Assembly (NCBI GenBank): GCA_910584805.1
Contig: CAJUCB010000044.1
Coordinates: 8,807 to 16,003, forward strand
Direction: 5' to 3'
Length of the DNA: 7,197 nucleotides
Source of the DNA: an uncultured Oscillospiraceae bacterium
GTDB lineage: Bacteria > Bacillota > Clostridia > Oscillospirales > Oscillospiraceae
Shown here: piece after piece, positions 1 through 5,647 of the stretch
How positions within the stretch are numbered: position 1 is the stretch's first letter
Layout: the number at the start of each line of letters is the position of its first letter
The notes under the pieces: model-generated
Seen by the model: only the letters and a program-made list of their open reading frames with translations
Database searches by the model: none
Told to the model about the DNA's origin: nothing
Program-made: the position numbers and the translations under genes

Positions 1-1523
1 ACCCCGCCCAGGCGGCCCTGCTCCGAACCGCCCTGCTGTGCAGCGACGCCGTGGTCCAGGACGACGGAACGGAGATCGGCGACCCCACAGAAACCGCCCT
101 GGTGCGCTTGGGGGCAGACTGGGGCCTGGAAGAGGAGACAATCCGGGCCCAATGGCCCCGCTTGGGCGAGCTCCCCTTTGACTCTGACCGGAAGCTGATG
201 TCCACCGTCCACCGCTTTTCCGGGGGCCTGCTGCTTCTCACCAAGGGGGCGGTGGATGTACTCCTGTCCCGCTGCCGCCTCACCGAGGGGGAAGCGGCAG
301 ATATCCAAGCAGCCAACGAGGCCTTTTCCCGCCAGGGCCTGCGGGTGCTGGCCTTTGCCTGCCGCCCCTTGGACCACAGCGACGTCAGCTTGGAGACGGA
401 ACACGGCTTGGACTTCCTGGGTCTCATGGCCATGATGGACCCGCCCCGGGAGGAGTCCAAACAGGCGGTGGCAGACTGCATCGCCGCAGGCATCCGCCCG
501 GTGATGATTACCGGGGACCATGTGGTCACCGCCGCCGCCATTGCCCAGGAGGTGGGCATTCTCACCCCCGGCACCCAGGCGGTGGAGGGGGCGGTGTTGG
601 AGGGCATGGACGACCAGGCCCTGATGGACTTTGTCCCCCAGGTGTCCGTCTACGCCCGGGTGTCCCCGGAGCATAAGATCCGCATCGTCCGGGCCTGGCA
701 GGGGCGGGGCTGCCTGGTGGCCATGACCGGGGACGGGGTCAACGACGCCCCCGCCCTGAAGCAGGCGGACATCGGCGTGGCCATGGGCATCACCGGCACC
801 GAGGTGGCCAAGGACGCCGCCGGCATGGTCCTCACCGACGACAACTTCGCCACCATCGTCCACGCGGTGAAGAACGGCCGCAACCTCTACGCCAACATCT
901 GCCGCTCCATCCAGTTCCTCCTCTCCGGCAACCTGGCGGGGATCTTGACGGTGCTCTACGCCGCCCTGCTGGCCCTGCCGGTGCCCTTCGCGGCGGTGCA
1001 CCTGCTGTTCATCAACCTCCTGACGGACTCCCTCCCCGCCATCGCCCTGGGGCTGGAGCCCCACAGCGACGCGGTGATGCTGGACCGTCCCCGGCCCCGG
1101 CGGGAGGGCATCCTCACCAGGGCCTTCCTCACCAAGGTAGCGGTGGAGGGGGCGGTGATGGCCGCCGTCACCATCGGGGCCTTCCATTTGGGGCTGTCCG
1201 CCGGAGGCCAGCCGGTGGGGGCCACCATGGCTTTCGCCACCCTCTGCCTCTCCCGGCTGTTCCACGGCTTTAGCTGCAAGGGGGCGGGGCCGGTGCTCTT
1301 CACCCGGCGGTTTTGGAACAACCCGGTGCTGCTGCTGGCGTTTCTGGCAGGGGCGGCACTGCTGGGAGCGGTGCTGTTGGTGCCGGCCTTCCGGGGCGTG
1401 ATGCAGGCGGCGGGGTTGCCGCCCACTTTGGGGCTGGCGGTCATCGGGCTGGCTGCGGGGAGCTTTGGGGTGGTTCAGGCGCTGAAGGCGCTGGGGAACA
1501 TTTTAGTGCGCTCAATACCCTGA
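1..1523 (+). CDS. Calcium-type P-type (P2) ATPase, C-terminal part, truncated by window start
   Basis: The reading frame is open from base 3 and enters from upstream, so the GTG at 51 is an internal Val, not a start. About 507 residues are present; related pumps run to about 850-900. In order one sees the nucleotide-binding domain (GDPTETALV, PFDSDRKLMS, and TKGA with its ATP-site Lys at 243-245), then the phosphorylation-domain motifs DPP (438-446), TGD (510-518) and TGDGVND (726-746), and then about six membrane segments. The phosphorylated-Asp motif DKTGT and the first four helices lie outside the window. M6 carries NLLTD, whose Asn, Thr and Asp are classic Ca2+ ligands. By eye the SERCA Glu771 position in M5 is Gly and the Glu908 position in M8 is Arg, as expected for a one-Ca2+-site pump. 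Likely role: ATP-driven Ca2+ (or other cation) export at the plasma membrane. Family is near certain; the ion is inferred. Confidence 0.95.
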   Translation, partial: PAQAALLRTALLCSDAVVQDDGTEIGDPTETALVRLGADWGLEEETIRAQWPRLGELPFDSDRKLMSTVHRFSGGLLLLTKGAVDVLLSRCRLTEGEAADIQAANEAFSRQGLRVLAFACRPLDHSDVSLETEHGLDFLGLMAMMDPPREESKQAVADCIAAGIRPVMITGDHVVTAAAIAQEVGILTPGTQAVEGAVLEGMDDQALMDFVPQVSVYARVSPEHKIRIVRAWQGRGCLVAMTGDGVNDAPALKQADIGVAMGITGTEVAKDAAGMVLTDDNFATIVHAVKNGRNLYANICRSIQFLLSGNLAGILTVLYAALLALPVPFAAVHLLFINLLTDSLPAIALGLEPHSDAVMLDRPRPRREGILTRAFLTKVAVEGAVMAAVTIGAFHLGLSAGGQPVGATMAFATLCLSRLFHGFSCKGAGPVLFTRRFWNNPVLLLAFLAGAALLGAVLLVPAFRGVMQAAGLPPTLGLAVIGLAAGSFGVVQALKALGNILVRSIP

Positions 1524-1530
1524 ACGCAAG

Positions 1531-1581
1531 AAAAAGTCCACCGCCGGTGTCTCCTTTGGAGACGTGGCGGTGGGCTTTTTT
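1531..1581. terminator. Bidirectional rho-independent terminator between convergent genes
   Basis: The arms are CCACCGCC...GTCTCC (1538-1554) and GGAGAC...GGCGGTGG (1558-1573). They pair over 14 bp with a small internal mismatch around 1546-1548 / 1564-1565 and a TTT loop. A T-run at 1576-1581 follows on the plus strand. The A-run at 1529-1535 gives a T-tract for transcripts coming the other way. It therefore fits termination of both the ATPase gene (stop at 1523) and the minus-strand cluster (stop codon at 1583-1581). Confidence 0.85.
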
Positions 1582-2081
1582 CACATATAATCTGGAGGCA
1601 ATCCCAGGGCATCCAGGATATAGCTGCGTATCCCGTCAGGGTCCAAGAGCTCTCCCTGAAAGTCTCTGCCATGGGATATATCGTAGGCATGGGGCCAAAA
1701 GCTCTTCATGTCTTCGTCGAGATCAGAGGGGGCCAACAGGAGACCCCGTTCCCCGCGGAAGGGTTCAGAAACCAGAATGTACATGCAACGCCATTCCAGG
1801 GGATGATATTGCACTTCCCGGTGGAGGGTGGGGTATTCTTTGCAGGTGCTCAAATAATTTACAATTTCCCGTGCCAGTGCTTTGTCCTCCTCTGTCTCCG
1901 GCTTCCATACAAAGGCTGTAGCCGGATCCTGATAGTAGCTGTCTGCATAAATATCGATGGCGATGAGCTCCGTCCTCTCCGGGTCTTTGATGACTGGGCG
2001 GGGGGTGTGGAGATAAACGGCCAGCAGAACGAGAAACATAGCAACGACGCCGCATAGAAGAATTGCCTTTTTCTTCATCAT
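1581..2081 (-). CDS. Small membrane-anchored protein of unknown function (166 aa)
   Basis: I do not recognise the family. The N terminus is MMKKK followed by a hydrophobic segment at about residues 6-24. No Cys lipobox follows and there is no clear AXA cleavage site, so it reads as an uncleaved signal anchor. The remaining 140 or so residues would face outside; they are acidic and aromatic-rich (IDIYADSYY near 42-50, DLDEDMKSFWPHAYD near 120-134). Two ATGs lie in tandem at 2081 and 2078. GGAG in the leader (ctggagtgtt) is 4 nt from the first and 7 nt from the second, so the second ATG is at least as likely a start. It lies 32 bp behind the broken secreted-protein gene with no terminator between, so the two are probably co-transcribed. 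Coding status is supported by the RBS, the signal anchor and the placement of the terminator right after the stop. Confidence 0.75.
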   Translation of the reverse strand: MMKKKAILLCGVVAMFLVLLAVYLHTPRPVIKDPERTELIAIDIYADSYYQDPATAFVWKPETEEDKALAREIVNYLSTCKEYPTLHREVQYHPLEWRCMYILVSEPFRGERGLLLAPSDLDEDMKSFWPHAYDISHGRDFQGELLDPDGIRSYILDALGLPPDYM

Positions 2082-2113
2082 AACACTCCAGATTCCTAGT
2101 TCGATACCCGATA

Positions 2114-2485
2114 TTACATATTTCCGCTAAATGTAACTGTCAGGGGGCCGACTTTTGCTGTAATGCTCTTATCTACCATAGGTGATACCCAGTTGTACAG
2201 TGCAACCTGCTTGGAATTCTCCCAATTTTTCGTTGTGAATATTTTGTTCATTGTATAGGTGCTCTGGTGCTTTACATTTGCCTGTTTATAATACTGCAAA
2301 AGGGAAACCTTGTCAATCCATAGTTTTTGACTAACACATCCCAAAAATTTGCCGTGTGCTTGTGATGTCACAAAAGATGATTTTTTTAGCCAATCTATTT
2401 TGAATTGAACTTGCGACCAGTCTTGAGGATATCCAACCGTAATCGTTTTTTTCGCGTACGTCTGGTACTCCGACAACGCTGTCAT
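2114..2485 (-). pseudogene. C-terminal part of a frameshifted secreted-protein gene
   Basis: This frame encodes 123 residues starting MTALSEYQTYAKK and ending in a run with beta-strand character (ITAKVGPLTVTFSGNM). It has no signal peptide of its own, and no Shine-Dalgarno sequence stands before its ATG (the leader is T/G-rich, ttggtgttggt). It is one base out of frame with the upstream piece. One added base in the overlap would join the two into a single protein of about 341 residues, so I read this as the tail of that gene. The alternative is two genes coupled by an ATGA overlap (ATG 2485-2483, TGA 2484-2482); the missing RBS and the lack of an export signal argue against it. The family is not recognised. 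The region is visibly A+T-rich: bases 2281-2340 hold 21 G/C of 60 by hand count. Confidence 0.6.
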
Positions 2486-3138
2486 ACCAACACCAAAAAT
2501 AGAAAATGACGTATGGCAATGCTCGCAACAACTGTTTTTGCATTGGCTCCTCTTGCAATATCTTTATATGGAGAATAATAATTTCTGGTTTCCTCTATTG
2601 TTTCTTGAACCGAATCATTTTGTGCAGCAGTGGAAGCTGTTGCGTTATCAGCGGGAACAGCAAACGGCTCTGTGAGGTAAATAGTATATTCAAATTCATC
2701 ATTGCCGATTTCCAATTGGGATTCGATGGATTCCTTTGCCGATTGGATGGTCTCTTCGCCAATATCAAACTGTTCAAACAACGGGTAATTTTTGGAAAAG
2801 TCCTTTGTGTCCAGCTTGACCTGCGTTGCAGCAACATAGAGGTCTTCCCCGATCTTGCTCAAGCACCCGCCATTGGACAGGGCCAGCAACTCCATATCCC
2901 ATGTGTGTATGGGTTCGGCATAAACCAAGTCATTACTTCTACTCATAACAGAAATATTCTGTGCGGGTCCCACCAATGTATAGGTATTATCACCGTTGCT
3001 CTTTAGGGCCACCTTTTCAGGGACACTTTCCGTTGTTGTAGCCTGGCTGCTCTCATCCAAATTCGCCGCGCCAGCGGGGATCGCCAACATGTTGACAATC
3101 AAAATCAGGGATAAAAACACTGCAATCTGTTTTCTCAT
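2482..3138 (-). CDS. N-terminal part of a secreted protein of unknown family (frame broken at 3' end)
   Basis: The start chosen is ATG at 3138, ahead of MRKQIAVFLS. An AAAGGA Shine-Dalgarno lies about 11 nt upstream, and the protein then begins with a textbook signal peptide: basic MRKQ, hydrophobic core at 5-20, and a PAGA/A cleavage site near 24-25. A longer frame to 3174 would put 12 polar residues before it and is unlikely. The mature part is acidic and Ser/Thr/Asn-rich, for example NGDNTYTLVG near 46-55. No recognised catalytic motif was seen. The last residues before the stop (IRHFLFLVLV) look like out-of-frame read-through, while the next frame continues more plausibly (TSFSIFGVGMTALSEY). 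Total length if repaired is about 341 residues. It is transcribed divergently from the sigma-factor gene, which makes it a candidate target of that regulator. Exported or cell-surface location is well supported; function is unknown. Confidence 0.7.
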   Translation of the reverse strand: MRKQIAVFLSLILIVNMLAIPAGAANLDESSQATTTESVPEKVALKSNGDNTYTLVGPAQNISVMSRSNDLVYAEPIHTWDMELLALSNGGCLSKIGEDLYVAATQVKLDTKDFSKNYPLFEQFDIGEETIQSAKESIESQLEIGNDEFEYTIYLTEPFAVPADNATASTAAQNDSVQETIEETRNYYSPYKDIARGANAKTVVASIAIRHFLFLVLV

Positions 3139-3374
3139 TTTGATACCGTTCCTTTCTGGAAGGCCGCCTTGCAAGCAGTTTCCTCAAATCTTGCCTCTGT
3201 GTACAATCTTCCTGTGTTTTTCCATGGCCTCAGCTCCTTCCCTTCGATTTCCCTGCCTGTTCTCCAGCTTGGAAATCAACCCATCATTTTTTCCCTTCAT
3301 AAGCTATATGGCCATAAACTGTCTAATCTGACATAATTTCAAAAATTTTTGTGCGCTATGGAGTGAAAAACATA

Positions 3375-3403
3375 TTCCCAACCAGCTTGCATCGTGCTAT
3401 ACT
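3375..3403 (+). promoter_or_regulatory. Probable sigma-A-type promoter of the sigma/anti-sigma operon
   Basis: The -10 box is TATACT (3398-3403), extended by TGC at 3395-3397. A weaker -35 box TTCCCA (3375-3380) stands at the ideal 17-bp spacing. The start of transcription would fall near 3410, giving a leader of about 28 nt before the sigma-factor ATG. The -10 lies within a dyad, GCTAT-ACTA-ATAGC (3396-3409), which could bind a regulator. No classic ECF promoter (GAAC / CGTC at 16-17 bp spacing) was found, so autoregulation is not shown. Confidence 0.6.
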
Positions 3404-3422
3404 AATAGCCGAAAAATGCAAG

Positions 3423-3428
3423 AAGGAG
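3423..3428 (+). promoter_or_regulatory. Ribosome binding site that fixes the sigma-factor start
   Basis: AAGGAG sits 9 nt before ATG 3438. The same frame is open from a GTG at 3351, but that start has no Shine-Dalgarno and lies upstream of the -10 box at 3398-3403. A transcript from that promoter could not include it. This supports the shorter protein. Confidence 0.8.
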
Positions 3429-3437
3429 TTGATCCTC

Positions 3438-3965
3438 ATGCGTCCAGACCAGGACGAGATGTTAGAACAATTATACTACGCTAACTATAAAAAGCTGTTA
3501 CTATATGCTCTATCTGCCTCCCAGAGCCAGGGATCGGCTCCAGAATTGGTGCAAGACACCTTTCATGAAGCGGTTTTACATATCGACACCCTTATGACCC
3601 ACGCAAACCCCGGCGGATGGCTGATGCAAACTTTGAAGTACAAAATGAATGAAAATGACAAAGCCCGTCAACGGGATGCCAAATATCTTCTTTCTCTCGA
3701 CACCCAGCTATTGGCCGAACCAGGGACGGAAGACCAGGAGATCGCCCATATTTTAGAGGAGGATGCCCCTTCCCCCCTCCGCCTCATCCGAGAAACCCTG
3801 GCCCCGGAGGAATACCAGCACCTAAAACGTCTGGTCTTAGACCGGGCCAGCCATGCGGAGGTGGCAGAGGAGTTACACATCTCCGTTTACGCCAGCCAGA
3901 AGCGGCTCCAACGCATCCGGGAAAAGCTGTACTCGGTATTCCCCGAACGGAAACGAAAAAAATAA
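3438..3965 (+). CDS. RNA polymerase sigma factor, sigma-70 / ECF-like
   Basis: It encodes 175 residues, the usual size for a two-domain ECF factor. Region 2 spans about 5-80: ELVQDTFHEAV (36-46) corresponds to the core-RNA-polymerase-binding helix, and NPGGWLMQTLKYKMNEN with the basic KARQR (58-79) to the -10 recognition helices. Region 4 spans about 117-166, with a helix-turn-helix at 138-163 (HAEVAEELHISVYASQKRL) that would read the -35 box. The linker (85-115) is acidic, and the C terminus is very basic (RKRKK). The start is set by the RBS at 3423-3428. The putative anti-sigma gene follows after 67 bp with no terminator, implying one operon. Region 2 is somewhat divergent, so the group is less certain than the fold. 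Expected role: redirecting RNA polymerase to a small regulon when released from its membrane partner. Confidence 0.88.
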   Translation: MRPDQDEMLEQLYYANYKKLLLYALSASQSQGSAPELVQDTFHEAVLHIDTLMTHANPGGWLMQTLKYKMNENDKARQRDAKYLLSLDTQLLAEPGTEDQEIAHILEEDAPSPLRLIRETLAPEEYQHLKRLVLDRASHAEVAEELHISVYASQKRLQRIREKLYSVFPERKRKK

Positions 3966-4032
3966 ATAATGTTACAAATATCATGTCAGGAACAGACCTT
4001 CGCGGTCATATATCAATAAGGAGGTTTACACA

Positions 4033-4899
4033 ATGGCTAAGAATAGATATGGAGACGCCGGTTTGAACCAGTTGACCACAGCGCAGTTGGAGGAGCTTTT
4101 GCGTATGGACTACGCCTCCCAGGAACACAACGAAGCGGCAGTTTTTCGTATCTTGGAGGTGTTGGAACAGCGGGAAAAAGAACACCCTAGCGGACGCTTG
4201 CCAGATGTCGATACAGCCTGGGCGGAGTTTCAGAACAAGTACAATATCCCGGAGGGAGCAGGGCAATCCCTTTATCCCCTGCCACCTGAGGCCAAGCAGG
4301 TGGAGACCCCCCCAAAAAAAGTGCCAACTTCATCCTCAGGCCCCCGCCCACGCCCACGCCTGATGATCCGGCGGGTGGTGGCGGCAGTTGCTGTACTCGT
4401 GGTGATGGTGAGCGGCACGGCAGTAGCTCGGGCGTCTGGACTGGATATTTTCGGCCTTTCTGGGATTTGGAACAACGATATCTTTAAGTTCGATGTAAAC
4501 CCTTTGGACCCAACCATTCGCCACGCATTGAAAAGCCACAATTTACCGTTAGAATTGGCACCCACCTGGATGCCAGAGGGATTTGTGGCAGGGGAGCCCT
4601 ATATAGGGGAAAACGGTCTCGGACATTCTGTTACTGTCACGTATACAAATGATGAGGATAACTATTGCTCGTTTAGTATAGACTACTATACTAATTCCGA
4701 GACCATCGGAAACATTGGATATCAAAAAGATGACACCCCCATTGAAACCTACATGAGCTATGGGCGGAAATTCTTTATCTTCTCTAATTTAGGGGATGTA
4801 ACTGCCACCTGGTCCGATGGAGAACACTATGTCGTCACTGTCTGGGGATCAATCTCCCTGGATGAAATCAAAGAAATTCTTAATTCCATAGGAGGATAA
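4033..4899 (+). CDS. Probable membrane anti-sigma factor with DUF4367-like extracellular domain
   Basis: It encodes 288 residues behind a perfect AAGGAGG (4018-4024) 8 nt before the ATG. The N-terminal cytoplasmic part (about 1-90) is helical and charged, with a DTAWAEFQNKY segment at 60-70 that I associate with clostridial proteins of this type. A Pro/Arg-rich linker (92-113) leads into one membrane helix (about 114-133). The outer part has PTWMPEGF (177-184) and ends in a W-SDGEHYVVTVWGSISLDEI pattern (260-279), matching the C-terminal feature of DUF4367 sensors. There is no zinc-binding HxxxCxxC motif, so it is not a ZAS-type anti-sigma factor. The downstream position next to a sigma gene is the main argument for function. 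The model is that the outer domain senses an envelope signal and the inner domain sequesters the sigma factor. The signal is unknown. A terminator follows 39 bp after the stop. Confidence 0.8.
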   Translation: MAKNRYGDAGLNQLTTAQLEELLRMDYASQEHNEAAVFRILEVLEQREKEHPSGRLPDVDTAWAEFQNKYNIPEGAGQSLYPLPPEAKQVETPPKKVPTSSSGPRPRPRLMIRRVVAAVAVLVVMVSGTAVARASGLDIFGLSGIWNNDIFKFDVNPLDPTIRHALKSHNLPLELAPTWMPEGFVAGEPYIGENGLGHSVTVTYTNDEDNYCSFSIDYYTNSETIGNIGYQKDDTPIETYMSYGRKFFIFSNLGDVTATWSDGEHYVVTVWGSISLDEIKEILNSIGG

Positions 4900-4938
4900 A
4901 CATAGACAACCATTACAGCCCCATAACCCAACACCATG

Positions 4939-4979
4939 AAACGCGGTTCAGCCTTGGAGGCTGAACCGCGTTTTGTTTC
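4939..4979 (+). terminator. Rho-independent terminator after the sigma/anti-sigma operon
   Basis: This is a perfect 15-bp stem, AAACGCGGTTCAGCC (4939-4953) and its complement (4959-4973), with a TTGGA loop. A T-rich tail TTTTGTTTC (4971-4979) partly overlaps the stem. It lies 39 bp behind the anti-sigma stop codon. Confidence 0.9.
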
Positions 4980-5008
4980 AACTGCAAGCAAAGCTTCATG
5001 ATTGCCAC

Positions 5009-5057
5009 AAAAACCCGCCGTCTCCCGCTGGCCAAAGGGCCAATGAGAGGCGGCGGG
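5009..5057 (-). terminator. Rho-independent terminator after the typA-uma2 transcript
   Basis: On the minus strand, CCCGCCG (5057-5051) pairs with CGGCGGG (5020-5014). Inner pairs GAGA/TCTC and TGGCC/GGCCA are separated by small bulges. A TTTTT tract follows (complement of 5013-5009). It begins 5 bp after the Uma2 stop codon. Together with the hairpin at 4939-4979 it separates two convergent operons. Confidence 0.85.
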
Positions 5058-5062
5058 TCCTG

Positions 5063-5620
5063 TCAATCGGAAATCATCTTAGAAAACACATCTTCCAAGT
5101 GGAGGGTCAAGTCGTCGTAGAGGCTGCATTGGAAGGCGGTGGTGTAACCCTCCTCCCGCTGGTCCTCGGGCAGGAGGGTGTGGACGGCAGCGATTTCCAG
5201 TTCACCGTCCTGAAGGAAATACTGCTCCACCGATTCCCCCACCGGGTCTACAATCCAATACTCCCGGACGCCGTGGGTTCCATAGGCTTTCCGTTTCAGG
5301 CCCCGGTCCCGAACCGCAGTGCTGGGGGATAACACCTCTACTACCAAATCCGGTGCGCCAAACACCCCTTTGGGCTTAATCTTATCCCGGTCACAGACGA
5401 CCATGAAGTCTGGGACGAAACGGTCCTTTTCGCTTAAATAAAGGTCATACCCATCGCCTAGAGGCACGCATTTCTTCCCTCTCAGATAGCTGCGAAAGAG
5501 GTAACTGATATTCTCTGCCACCCAGTTGTGTTTCACCACAGGCCGGGGGGACATGAGAACCACTTTCCCGTCGATCAATTCTTCCCAAGGTTCGTCTTGA
5601 TAGGCTAGGCCGCTCTCCAT
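5063..5620 (-). CDS. Uma2-family (DUF820) endonuclease-like protein
   Basis: It encodes 185 residues, a normal length for the family. The start at 5620 has AAAGGAG 7 nt upstream. The Uma2 pattern is complete: the N-terminal YELIDG-like segment (EELIDGKVVLMSPRP, 13-27); His31 and Glu36 in the first helix; FVPDFMVV with Asp71; GAPDLVVEVLSPST with Asp91 and Glu95; a basic helix DRGLKRKAYG (105-114) containing Lys109 and Lys111; and REYWIVDP (119-126). Asp71/Asp91/Glu95 and a following Lys make a PD-(D/E)XK nuclease-like active site, so it is predicted to be catalytically intact. The biological role of single Uma2 proteins is unsettled. It starts 27 bp after the typA stop with no terminator in the gap, so it is likely translated from the typA transcript, and it has its own terminator downstream. 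Confidence 0.92.
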   Translation of the reverse strand: MESGLAYQDEPWEELIDGKVVLMSPRPVVKHNWVAENISYLFRSYLRGKKCVPLGDGYDLYLSEKDRFVPDFMVVCDRDKIKPKGVFGAPDLVVEVLSPSTAVRDRGLKRKAYGTHGVREYWIVDPVGESVEQYFLQDGELEIAAVHTLLPEDQREEGYTTAFQCSLYDDLTLHLEDVFSKMISD

Positions 5621-5647
5621 GGTGGTGCTCCTTTCCTTAACATCCCC

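Larger units (their letters stand above)
3139..3437. other. Divergent intergenic region (about 300 bp)
   Basis: The leaders of the secreted-protein gene (left) and the sigma-factor gene (right) share this stretch. Seen here: the plus-strand promoter described separately; a 12-bp perfect palindrome CAAAAATTTTTG at 3340-3351; a 10-bp palindrome TATGGCCATA at 3307-3316; and, on the minus strand, a possible -35 box TTGAAA (about 3342-3337) without a convincing -10 box. A 13-codon minus-strand frame (3225-3184, MEKHRKIVHRGKI) sits behind a GAAGGAG sequence. It could be a leader peptide or chance. No RNA gene or terminator was recognised. Confidence 0.5.

Noticed and set aside
650..1444. Long minus-strand open frames inside the ATPase gene (650-883, 956-1444)
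   Set aside because: Shadows of a GC-rich coding frame: low-complexity Ala/Arg/Pro/Ser products without family features, opposite an unambiguous P-type ATPase.
1313..2057. Plus-strand frames 1313-1921 and 1671-2057
   Set aside because: They cross the ATPase terminator or lie opposite the membrane-anchored protein gene, have no RBS, and have no plausible domain.
2485..2515. Programmed -1 frameshifting to join the two halves of the secreted protein
   Set aside because: The direction is right, but the nearest run (A TTT TTG on the coding strand) is not a proper X XXY YYZ slippery site and no clear downstream pseudoknot was seen. Simple one-base loss is more economical.
2331..2558. Third minus-strand frame at the frameshift region
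   Set aside because: It overlaps both better frames and has no signal or continuity with either. Only the frames 2482-3138 and 2114-2485 join sensibly.
3387..3392. TTGCAT as the -35 box of the sigma-operon promoter
   Set aside because: It is only 5 bp from the TATACT -10 box, far too close. TTCCCA at 3375 has 17-bp spacing.
3351..3437. GTG at 3351 as the sigma-factor start
   Set aside because: It has no Shine-Dalgarno and lies upstream of the predicted -10 box and transcription start. ATG 3438 has AAGGAG at good spacing and gives the normal ECF length.
3995..4007. Hairpin GACC-TTCGC-GGTC between the sigma and anti-sigma genes
   Set aside because: The 4-bp stem has no T-tract and is too weak for a terminator; likely chance.
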